Shown piece after piece: positions 1 to 7,707 of a DNA stretch of 12,404 nt (position 1 is its first letter; each line of letters starts with the position of its first letter). Source of the DNA: JAZLDV01 sp045614925 (lineage in GTDB: Bacteria > Bacillota_I > Bacilli_A > Erysipelotrichales > Coprobacillaceae); the NCBI GenBank assembly GCA_045614925.1, contig JAZLDV010000027.1:1-12404 (forward strand). Reading direction: 5' to 3'. The notes beneath the pieces are model-generated. The model was not told the DNA's origin. It saw only the letters and a program-made list of their open reading frames with translations, and searched no databases. The translations under genes were made by a program, and so were the position numbers.

Positions 1-3000
1 CCGTAAACACGAACTTCTTTTACGTGGAATCCTTCGTTAGAAGAGTTAAATAATCCCACTAATTTTACATAACGAGCTACAGGTTTATCTGTTTCATAAA
101 TATAATCATCACCAGCTGCTGGAGATGGAATTTTACCATGAACTTCTTCACGACTTGCTAATTTAGTCCATTCTTCTCCATCAGTACTTGTATATAAATC
201 ATATAAATAATAACGATTTCCTGCTACATAGTTTAATACATTTACTTTATCAATTTCATAAACTTTTTCTAAGTCAATGATTACATATGGTTCATTACCT
301 TCATCTACTTCCCAAGTAATACCATCCCAGTAAGTATCTGATAAACCATCTGTTACATTACTTGCATATCCTCCACCAGGAGCACCTGGACTGTCAGGAC
401 GTTCTGCATTTGCTGTTACTGATTTTTGATAAGCAATATTTCCAATATTGATTGGATCAATATAGATAACAGCATCTAATACTTTAGCTGTCACTCTATC
501 CATATTTTCTACTGAGTTATCAGCTTCTAAGATATATCCATTTGGATTTTCATCACTTTGGATTTGTTTTTTCCAATCAGTATAGATCCATTCCATACAT
601 AATCTTGTATAGTTTAGAGTTGGAGTTGTTGCAACACCATTTTCTAATGTTTCTTCTAATCCTGTTAAATAAGATTCCCAGATTGGTTTATAAACATCTC
701 TAATAATTCCATTATAGTGACGGAATGCATATGTTCCTAAATAAGTTGTAGGAGCCCATACTGTGATGATTGTTTTTGCATTGATTGTCATTGCATCATA
801 AGCGAAATCATCTGCACCTGTATCAGTTGCCCAGTTTGCAGCACTTCCTACCCATTCACCAATTAATAATTCTTGTTGAGTTCCTGTAACTTCATCTAAT
901 AAATCGAATGCTGCTAAGAACTCTTCTTTTTTAGCTTTAAATTCTTCAATATTTCCTGAATTGTAAGCAGCTGATAATTCACCGCATAATTCAGTTGCGT
1001 AGTTACTTACGATCTGACGCATTACTTCAGTTAAATCATAACGATAACATTCACTTTGTGCTAATTCATCAAAGTCTTTATATAATAATTCTAAAGCTTC
1101 TTCTAATTTAGAGAAACTATATCTAGAACCATAAGATCCTAAACTTGGACTAGTTGATAAAATAACTTGAGAAGGTGAACTACTTCCACTATAAACTGTA
1201 TCTAATAAGATATCCCATGCTTTAATAGCATTTTCAGTTTCTTTACCATATCTTGCAGTTACCCAATTATCTGTCCAATCACTTAAGAACTTAGCAGGAG
1301 TTGTTGCCTGTAATTCTTCTACAGTAACCCAAGCCATATCAAAGACTAAATCATAAATTAATGGATTGTCATATGTAGCTTCAGAAATAAATCCGATACC
1401 TTTCATATGTTCTGCATTTTCATAAGCATATTGAATACGTTTAACTGCTTCTAATGCTCTACCATCCATACCTGGATTTCCACCATAGTTTTCTAATAAA
1501 CACCATACCCAGCTAGTACTGTTAAATTCATCTTCTTCTAATACTGTTGCACCATTGTAGTATGAAGTTTGTTGCCAATAAGGTGTATTGTATACTGAGT
1601 TTAATCCCATAAGATCTAAGATTAATACATGATCTTCACGATTATCACCCATACCGTTTAATAATTCATTTGTTGGGTTAGCCCACCAAGCTTGTACCAT
1701 CCATACAGCTTCTGAATCATATTCTAATAATGATTCTAATACGTTTTCAGCAATCATATCATCAGTTAAATCTTCTGGTCTGATTCCACCTTCATGGAAT
1801 GGGTCAACTGCATAATAATTGCTTGTATTTCCAAATGCCCAATCTTGTGCTTCGTAGAATAACTTAGCATATTGGTCATATAATTCACCATCAGTTCTAA
1901 TCATATCTGGACGAGGTAAGTTACACCAAGTACCTTGTTCTAAGATTTCAACATCTGGCTGATATTCACCAAAGTTATTAGGAATCATACCTGCATAACC
2001 TTGTAATACTGTTTCCATACCTAAAGATACTTTCCATCTTTGGTTTTCTCTGGCCATTTCTAAACGACCTTTTACCCATTCATCAGCAACTGGTCCACCG
2101 ATAACTTCCATGTTATCCATGAATTGCCATGCATAATATGATCCACCAGCGATCCAATCTTTTGCTTCATCATAAGTATAACCGAAATTCATTAAGAACA
2201 TGATCCATACTGCTTCTTGTCCTGCTAAGTCAAGTACACAGTTTACACCATTTAATGCCATCCAGTCATATTCTCTTTGGAATTCATCAGCATCTGCATA
2301 AGAGAATGTGTAGTTTAATGTACAGTAGTTAAATGCATAACGCACTTCTACTTGATTTTCTTTTGTAATTTTTCCATCAGGTTTAACAATACTTTCTGGC
2401 ATATGACCATTTACTGTCTGTTCACTTACTAATACATGACAATAATTTTCTAAGTAATAGTTTAAACCACTAGATAATGATAAACCTTCATTACCTTTAA
2501 TAACAATTTTATTTGAAGATGCTTCATATTCTACTGAGAACCAGTCTTTAGTTTTAGAAGAATCTTCTACGATTTCAAATGCGAACCATTCACGATATTG
2601 ACTTCCAATAATACGATCAATGATTCCATATACGTTTTCATAAATTTCAGTTGTTGTAATTTCTTTAGAATATTTAGAATCAGCATAAGATTCCATATCT
2701 AATATAGTTTCAACTACATTAATATTTTTATCTTTACCATCTTCTTTTGTATAGTCTACTAATAATTTATCTTTATTTTCTCCTGTAGGTTCACCATGAA
2801 CACGTACTTCTGATAATAAAGAAGTTTTTAAATCACTTACTTGTTCTACATAAATACGAACAATACGATAAGTAGAATTATCTAATTCACTTAAATCAAT
2901 TTCATATAATCCATTTTCTGGTACAGTTTTTGATCTTTCTTGATATAAACGATCATAATTTGAACCATCAGTACTTCCGTAAACACTAAAGTAATAATAA

Positions 3001-5954
3001 CGTCCTGCTTTTACAGGGAATTTTACTTCAATATCACTTAAATCTACATTTTCTTCTAAATCAATATCAAAATATGCAGGAGCAAATGCACCTGAACAGA
3101 TTGTTTCGTCAAAACCATCTACGATATTACCTAAAGAATTTGTATTTAAATGTGAATTTACTGGTTTACCATAAGCTAAGTTGTTAGAATCAGAAGGATC
3201 ATAATTTGGAGCTACATAATTAGGATCGATTGCTCCATATACTTCAAATTCTTTCATATGTACAGAAGGATTTGCTGAGTTTGATGTCATGTTTACACGG
3301 ATAAAACGTCCATATACTGGTGAATCAAATTCATATTTTTCTCCAGCAAATGCAGCAACTTCTCCATGAGTATCAGTTCTATCTGCTACTTTAATCCATT
3401 CTACACCATCAGCACTTACTTCGATGTTGTAATCATACCATCTTCTTCCATCTGTATAAGGGAATGCTTTCATTGAATCAATGAAATAAGCTGATTCTAA
3501 ATCAATTGTGAAGCTTTGTGGATTTTCTTCACTTGCAACTCCACCATCCCAATATTTATTTAAATCACCATCAGTGATACAATCAGCTGTTAATCCATTA
3601 TCAGCATTAGTTGAAGATACATTTTTACCTTTTGCTACGTTTACAGCATTTGTAATACCATAAACTTCAAATTCTCTCATATGGAATTCATTACTTCCAT
3701 TTGAGTTATATGTACAGTTTACACGTACATATCTTGCATTTAAATATGGACTAAATCCATATGTTTCTCCAACAAACGAAGGAACTGTTCCAAATGTTTC
3801 TTCACGATCTGCAACTTTTGTCCATGTTTGTCCATCCGAACTGATTTCAATATCATATAAATAATATCTTTCATCATCAGTGAATGGATAAGCAACCATT
3901 CTTGTAAGTGTACAAGCTTCACCTAAATCAATTGTAAAGCTTTGTGGTAATCCTAAACCACTGTGCCAGTAAGAATAAGCAGATGTGTTGTCACCATCTA
4001 CGATAACTGTTGCACCATAACCTTGACTTAATTGTTGAGTTGCACTAATAGGTGCACCTAACGCTAAGTTCTTTTCACCTTCTAATGCTTTAGATTCTTT
4101 ACCCCAAGCTTGAATTTCAGCAATCGCAACAGCTTCTTTAGTTGTATTAGAAGTTACTGTTACTTTAATTCCTTTCATAACAATTGGATTATCTAAAACA
4201 TATTCACTATAGAATTTATGTCCTAAATTCAATGTTGTAGTAGAATTATCTTCATTGTAACTTGTACCTTTATATAATTCTTTTGTATTTCCATTAGCAT
4301 CTACATAGTATACTGTAAATCCTAATACTTCATCTTTATTTGCACGTTCTTTAAAAATTACACGTACAGTGTCAATTTCATATTTTTTATCAAAATCAAC
4401 TTTTGCATTAACAGGAGTTGATGCAGAAGCTGCAATCCAAGCATCTTTTAATACATTATTATTTAAGAATGCTTTATCTCCACCAACAACAGTTACGTTG
4501 TCAGCATCTGCTACCCCACCATTTTTTTGTGAAGCAACGTTAATTGATTCTACATCTTCTTCATCATTTTCTACTAATTCTAAAGCTTCATATGCTTGTT
4601 TTAATGCAGCATATGCTTCTTTTACTGCGCTTTCTGATAAAGTTGATTGAATAACTTCTCTTGCTTGTTCTACAGCTGTATTTAAAGCAGTTACTGATTC
4701 TTCAGTATATAAAGAAGTATCTACTTCTAAAGCTTTTTCTACTAAATCTTTTAAATCTTCTAAATTAGCAGTATTACCTAAAATTTGGATTTCAGCAATT
4801 CCCCATTTATAACCATAAGCATAACCTGGAATTTGAATAACAGGTTGAACGAATTTTACATAACGTCCTGTTGCAGGTTTTTCTAGTTCAGCAGTTAATT
4901 GACCATAAGTACCTAACTGTACATTTTCATTTTCAATTGTATAAACTGATGTCCAATTAGTACCATCTTCTGAAACTTGTACTTCTAATTTTTTCCCTGA
5001 TGGGAAGTAATCAATTACAATTGCACTAAAATCATAAATATTTCCTAAATCGATTTGTAAATAGTTCCCTTCAGATGAATTCATAGAAGTTCTATTTCCA
5101 TTCATTTCAGTTTTATTTACAATACCATCAGTTACATTTTTTGGATCAAAGAATTCATAATATAAAGTACCATCATCTTTGTATCCACCTTCGATGTCTT
5201 TAATATAAACATCTTTATTTAATGCTAAGTTTTCTCTCTCAATTTCTACTAAGTTTTCGATTGCAGTCGCATATGCTTCTTTTGCATCTGTTACTTCTTT
5301 TAAAGTTGCATCTTCATTATTAAGTACAGCTTTAATATCTTCTAAAACTTGTAAATAATCAGCCCATGATTCCTCACTATATTTACCAAAATAATATTTT
5401 TCATCTAAAATATCTCTTAGTTCTTGTTTTGCTAAAACAATTTCACTAACTGAAGAAACTTCGCTTCCATAAGCTCTTAACTCATTAAAATGGTATCCTG
5501 TATTTGCAGAGTTAAATTTACCAACAAATTTTACATGTGTTGCATATCTTTCTTCAGTTAAAATAATTGTAGTTCCATCACTTGTAGCAGGATTTGTTCC
5601 TTTATATTCTGCTACTTTTTTATAATTTTCTCCATCTAAACTTGTATAGATTTCAAAATGATAATATCTACCACCAGCAGCATAATAATTCACTACATTA
5701 AATGAATCAATTTTATGTACTCCTCCTAAATCAAAATCAATCCAAGGAGAATTTCCCCAATTTCCTGCATCCCAGTATGATGAAATATTTCCATCTACTG
5801 AATGAGAAACATTTTGATTAGGTTGGCTATTTGTAAATGTCTTTCCTGTTAAAACGTTAGTTCCTGATGCCTGAACTGAAGTTACTGGCTGTAATAACCC
5901 CATAATCATTGCAAAAGCCATAATTAAAGAAAAGACTTTCTTACTATATTTCAT
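1..5954 (-). CDS. Secreted multimodular GH89 alpha-N-acetylglucosaminidase with CBM32-like modules (3' end beyond window)
   Basis: One open frame runs from ATG at 5954 off the window's left edge (1,984 complete codons). GGAGGTG lies 6 nt upstream of the start. Residues 1-29 are a signal peptide (KYSKK, hydrophobic core, cleavage near VQA/SG). F5/8 type C modules follow at about 33-163, 242-393, 472-618, 629-766, 768-907 and 925-1054; several contain 'YWD', 'IDL', 'RYVK/RYVR' and end in 'E(V/I)xxxG'. Helical FIVAR-like spacers sit at about 165-241 and 394-470. The catalytic region (about 1070-1835) resembles NAGLU/GH89: small alpha/beta domain, TIM barrel, helical C-terminal domain. Motif DPFHEGG places the probable acid/base at Glu1388; GIGFISEA places the probable nucleophile at Glu1525, a spacing similar to that in known GH89 enzymes. 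A seventh CBM32-like module (about 1838-1984) is cut by the edge. Family knowledge: GH89 enzymes remove terminal alpha-GlcNAc, as on gastric-type mucin or heparan-derived glycans; the substrate here is inferred. A wall-sorting signal, if any, lies outside. Confidence 0.93.
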   Translation of the reverse strand, partial: MKYSKKVFSLIMAFAMIMGLLQPVTSVQASGTNVLTGKTFTNSQPNQNVSHSVDGNISSYWDAGNWGNSPWIDFDLGGVHKIDSFNVVNYYAAGGRYYHFEIYTSLDGENYKKVAEYKGTNPATSDGTTIILTEERYATHVKFVGKFNSANTGYHFNELRAYGSEVSSVSEIVLAKQELRDILDEKYYFGKYSEESWADYLQVLEDIKAVLNNEDATLKEVTDAKEAYATAIENLVEIERENLALNKDVYIKDIEGGYKDDGTLYYEFFDPKNVTDGIVNKTEMNGNRTSMNSSEGNYLQIDLGNIYDFSAIVIDYFPSGKKLEVQVSEDGTNWTSVYTIENENVQLGTYGQLTAELEKPATGRYVKFVQPVIQIPGYAYGYKWGIAEIQILGNTANLEDLKDLVEKALEVDTSLYTEESVTALNTAVEQAREVIQSTLSESAVKEAYAALKQAYEALELVENDEEDVESINVASQKNGGVADADNVTVVGGDKAFLNNNVLKDAWIAASASTPVNAKVDFDKKYEIDTVRVIFKERANKDEVLGFTVYYVDANGNTKELYKGTSYNEDNSTTTLNLGHKFYSEYVLDNPIVMKGIKVTVTSNTTKEAVAIAEIQAWGKESKALEGEKNLALGAPISATQQLSQGYGATVIVDGDNTSAYSYWHSGLGLPQSFTIDLGEACTLTRMVAYPFTDDERYYLYDIEISSDGQTWTKVADREETFGTVPSFVGETYGFSPYLNARYVRVNCTYNSNGSNEFHMREFEVYGITNAVNVAKGKNVSSTNADNGLTADCITDGDLNKYWDGGVASEENPQSFTIDLESAYFIDSMKAFPYTDGRRWYDYNIEVSADGVEWIKVADRTDTHGEVAAFAGEKYEFDSPVYGRFIRVNMTSNSANPSVHMKEFEVYGAIDPNYVAPNYDPSDSNNLAYGKPVNSHLNTNSLGNIVDGFDETICSGAFAPAYFDIDLEENVDLSDIEVKFPVKAGRYYYFSVYGSTDGSNYDRLYQERSKTVPENGLYEIDLSELDNSTYRIVRIYVEQVSDLKTSLLSEVRVHGEPTGENKDKLLVDYTKEDGKDKNINVVETILDMESYADSKYSKEITTTEIYENVYGIIDRIIGSQYREWFAFEIVEDSSKTKDWFSVEYEASSNKIVIKGNEGLSLSSGLNYYLENYCHVLVSEQTVNGHMPESIVKPDGKITKENQVEVRYAFNYCTLNYTFSYADADEFQREYDWMALNGVNCVLDLAGQEAVWIMFLMNFGYTYDEAKDWIAGGSYYAWQFMDNMEVIGGPVADEWVKGRLEMARENQRWKVSLGMETVLQGYAGMIPNNFGEYQPDVEILEQGTWCNLPRPDMIRTDGELYDQYAKLFYEAQDWAFGNTSNYYAVDPFHEGGIRPEDLTDDMIAENVLESLLEYDSEAVWMVQAWWANPTNELLNGMGDNREDHVLILDLMGLNSVYNTPYWQQTSYYNGATVLEEDEFNSTSWVWCLLENYGGNPGMDGRALEAVKRIQYAYENAEHMKGIGFISEATYDNPLIYDLVFDMAWVTVEELQATTPAKFLSDWTDNWVTARYGKETENAIKAWDILLDTVYSGSSSPSQVILSTSPSLGSYGSRYSFSKLEEALELLYKDFDELAQSECYRYDLTEVMRQIVSNYATELCGELSAAYNSGNIEEFKAKKEEFLAAFDLLDEVTGTQQELLIGEWVGSAANWATDTGADDFAYDAMTINAKTIITVWAPTTYLGTYAFRHYNGIIRDVYKPIWESYLTGLEETLENGVATTPTLNYTRLCMEWIYTDWKKQIQSDENPNGYILEADNSVENMDRVTAKVLDAVIYIDPINIGNIAYQKSVTANAERPDSPGAPGGGYASNVTDGLSDTYWDGITWEVDEGNEPYVIIDLEKVYEIDKVNVLNYVAGNRYYLYDLYTSTDGEEWTKLASREEVHGKIPSPAAGDDYIYETDKPVARYVKLVGLFNSSNEGFHVKEVRVY
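3234..4070 (-). repeat. Tandem pair of closely related CBM32-like modules inside the GH89 gene
   Basis: Modules four (nt 4070-3657) and five (about 3653-3234) of the GH89 protein align with each other much better than with the other modules. Both carry 'PQSFTIDL', then 'YPFTD' or 'FPYTDGRRWY', then 'KVADR', 'FVGE' or 'FAGE', and both end 'FEVYG'. They abut with almost no linker. The likeness is at protein level; I did not see a long identical DNA repeat. This suggests an internal module duplication that has since diverged, probably raising binding avidity or broadening the range of glycans bound. Confidence 0.7.
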
Positions 5955-5984
5955 GATCCTCACCTCCATCAAACTCACAAAATC

Positions 5985-5998
5985 AGTAAGCGTTTTCA
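5985..5998 (-). promoter_or_regulatory. Catabolite-responsive element (cre, CcpA operator) of the GH89 gene
   Basis: On the minus strand the site reads TGAAAACGCTTACT, a close match to the low-GC Gram-positive cre consensus (TGNAANCGNNNNCW type, central CG, near-palindromic). It starts 7 nt downstream of a perfect TATAAT, so it covers the predicted transcription start and first transcribed bases. Known cre boxes in this position mediate CcpA repression when preferred sugars are available. Inference: the glycosidase is made when easy carbon is scarce. Confidence 0.72.
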
Positions 5999-6005
5999 CC
6001 CATAT

Positions 6006-6034
6006 ATTATACCTTTTTTTCATCAATAAATAAA
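6006..6034 (-). promoter_or_regulatory. Sigma-A-type promoter of the GH89 gene
   Basis: A perfect -10 TATAAT lies at 6011-6006 on the minus strand. Seventeen bases upstream is a weak -35 candidate, TTTATT (6034-6029), in an A/T-rich stretch. The predicted start is near 5999, giving a leader of about 45 nt that contains the cre box and the GGAGGTG Shine-Dalgarno. The -10 is convincing; the -35 is not. Confidence 0.6.
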
Positions 6035-6134
6035 CAGAATAAAATATGTATACAATTTTATCATTAAATCCACAATATTTGTATTAATTAGAAATTAAAT
6101 TTAATAATTATGTGTTTTTATAATTTTTTTCCAT

Positions 6135-6164
6135 TAAAAAAAGGAAGATTTTCAATCTTCCTTT
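6135..6164 (-). terminator. Intrinsic terminator after the SipW-cognate gene
   Basis: Inverted repeat 6140-6150 / 6154-6164 gives an 11-bp perfect stem (core GGAAGATT) with a 3-nt loop. On the minus strand it is followed by a run of seven T (complement of A at 6136-6142, partly inside the stem). It lies 15 nt beyond the stop codon at 6182-6180 and ahead of the GH89 promoter, separating the two genes. Confidence 0.88.
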
Positions 6165-6179
6165 CATAATTAATTTATT

Positions 6180-7511
6180 TTATTGAATAGCAGAAACTGT
6201 ATACCATTCTCCATTTTTAACCGCTTCATAACCATCAGCTACGAAGTCAGATGGATCAAATCTAAATGTTCCGCCATAAATAGTTACTGTTCCACCTCTA
6301 GCAGCTACAATTGGGAAATGTCCTGATTTTGTTGATGGTTTATCAAATGTTCCACCTTTAACAATAATTTCTCCACCATCAGCATATAAATATGAACCTT
6401 TTTTAGCTGTATCTAATTTAAATGTTCCATCTAAAACAGTAATTTTTCCTGTAGAAGCTGCATAGAATACATGGCGTCCTGATCCAGAATTATTTTTAGT
6501 TGTAACTGAACCACTTTTAAATACGATTTCACCATACGCATTCACTCCTCCACCTTTAGAAACAACATTTACATTTTCATAAACTGTTGTACCTGTTTCT
6601 GTCGTACGTAAAGGATAGATAGTTGTAGAAGAATTAACTGTACCATTTTTAATTTCAGCATCTCCTTCAATCATAATATAATTAGGAGTTGTAATAGTCA
6701 TTTCTTTTAAATCTAAAACAACATCTTTATCATCAGCTAATGTTGCTCCATCAGTGCTGATGTTATTTCCTAATTCATAGTAACCACTTTCTCCGAAAGA
6801 TTCATCTAAATCAATGTCATTTCTGATTACTTTTGTTACTGTAGCATCTGCATCATATTGATTATCAAAGCTATCTTCTTCATATGTATATTGAGTTGCT
6901 AAAACAACAATATCAAATTCTCCACATAAATCTAAACCTTGATATTCATTTCCTGCATCTTTATCCATTTGAAGAATTAATCCTAAATAAGAAGCTTCTC
7001 CTGCATTTAATGAACCACTATTTAATGCTTTAACATTATTTACGAATTCACGTACAGTATATTTTGCTAAAATTCCCGCTTCAGTTAATTCATCTAAATT
7101 ATCACGTGTTACGTTTTGAGCAATATAATCTTTAACTGTATCTGCTGAATCATTTTTTACATATACATTGATAACATCAGCTAATTTAGATAATTCTGCA
7201 CTTGCTTTAATTGCGGTTTCCCATTTTAAAGCTAATGTTCCTTCGTTAACTAAACGAAGATTTACAATTTGAGTGTAACCTGGTTCCCAGTTACTGTAAT
7301 TGAAGATTTGTTGGTTATTAACATCTTCCCAGCTATCTCCATCCCATTTTTCAAATGCCATTTCTAATGTTCCTGATTGAATAACATTCTTTCCTGAAGT
7401 CGCACTATCAGTAAACCATGCTAAAGTTGTACCAGTTAACATAGATACACTTAACAATAAAGCAATAGCACTTAATAATAAACTTTGTCTTGTTTTTTTT
7501 GAATTATTCAT
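6180..7511 (-). CDS. SipW-cognate-class (TasA/camelysin-like) surface protein with C-terminal beta-helix
   Basis: I place the start at ATG 7511 (MNNSKKTRQ, 443 residues), 8 nt after GAAAGGGG. An in-frame ATG at 7580 would add 23 residues but has no ribosome site and lies about at the promoter. Residues 1-31 are an unusual signal peptide: KKTRQ, hydrophobic LLLSAIALLLS, then GTTLAWFTDSATSG and NVIQSGTLEM. This is the pattern of SipW-processed TasA/CalY-type proteins, which in relatives form extracellular fibres or surface proteins. Residues about 36-225 look like the TasA-type beta domain ('WEPGYTQIVNLRLVNEG'). Residues about 230-430 are short beta-strand turns such as GKITVLDGTF, GEIIVKGGTF and GTVTIYGGTF, typical of a right-handed beta-helix, ending with NGEWYTV. 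No signal peptidase gene is in view. It has its own promoter and terminator. The N-terminal class is fairly certain; the function is not known. Confidence 0.85.
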   Translation of the reverse strand: MNNSKKTRQSLLLSAIALLLSVSMLTGTTLAWFTDSATSGKNVIQSGTLEMAFEKWDGDSWEDVNNQQIFNYSNWEPGYTQIVNLRLVNEGTLALKWETAIKASAELSKLADVINVYVKNDSADTVKDYIAQNVTRDNLDELTEAGILAKYTVREFVNNVKALNSGSLNAGEASYLGLILQMDKDAGNEYQGLDLCGEFDIVVLATQYTYEEDSFDNQYDADATVTKVIRNDIDLDESFGESGYYELGNNISTDGATLADDKDVVLDLKEMTITTPNYIMIEGDAEIKNGTVNSSTTIYPLRTTETGTTVYENVNVVSKGGGVNAYGEIVFKSGSVTTKNNSGSGRHVFYAASTGKITVLDGTFKLDTAKKGSYLYADGGEIIVKGGTFDKPSTKSGHFPIVAARGGTVTIYGGTFRFDPSDFVADGYEAVKNGEWYTVSAIQ

Positions 7512-7584
7512 ACAAAATTCCCCTTTCTTTTTTTCTGATATATGTGTCAGATTTATATCATAAAGTAAAACCAAATACATATAC

Positions 7585-7603
7585 TACTGTCTTTACAGTA
7601 TAT
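7585..7603 (-). promoter_or_regulatory. Probable promoter with overlapping inverted repeat upstream of the SipW-cognate gene
   Basis: On the minus strand a -10-like TATACT (7603-7598) overlaps a perfect inverted repeat, TACTGT-AAAG-ACAGTA (7600-7585). No good -35 is visible at the right distance; the upstream sequence is a run of A. If used, the leader is about 80 nt and contains only a weak stem-loop (around 7536-7551), not a recognisable riboswitch. The arm sequence and its overlap with the -10 fit a repressor site, but no regulator can be named. Confidence 0.4.
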
Positions 7604-7675
7604 CATATTTTTTTTAAAATTTATATAGATAAATAGGTATTTATTGTAATTTTGTATGAACATTTCGTATATAAA

Positions 7676-7707
7676 ATATAAAAAAAGCCCGTAGGCTTTT
7701 TTTATAT
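7676..7707 (-). terminator. Intrinsic terminator overlapping the stop of the 648-residue reductase
   Basis: The arms 7676-7689 and 7694-7707 pair over 14 bp (GCC/GGC top, then A7/T7 and ATAT) around a 4-nt loop. On the minus strand the stem runs into seven T. The hairpin includes the reductase stop codon (7704-7702). The A/T flanks are symmetrical, so it could also stop transcription from the opposite strand. Confidence 0.85.

Noticed and set aside
3740..3922. Short minus-strand open frame in a different phase of the GH89 gene
   Set aside because: It overlaps module five, whose protein is clearly read in the other phase; there is no ribosome site and no recognisable content.
4369..4650. Plus-strand open frame of 93 codons inside the GH89 gene
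   Set aside because: It lies opposite a continuous, domain-rich minus-strand frame, is rich in Ser, Thr and Ala as expected from antisense of that protein, and has no ribosome site or promoter.
7512..7580. Upstream ATG at 7580 as the start of the SipW-cognate protein
   Set aside because: It would put 23 polar residues before the signal peptide, lacks a Shine-Dalgarno and lies about at the proposed start of transcription; the ATG at 7511 has GAAAGGGG in place.
7512..7675. Riboswitch or small RNA in the gap between the 648-residue reductase and the SipW-cognate gene
   Set aside because: The stretch is very A/T-rich, with only short inverted repeats; no conserved aptamer-like pattern is visible.
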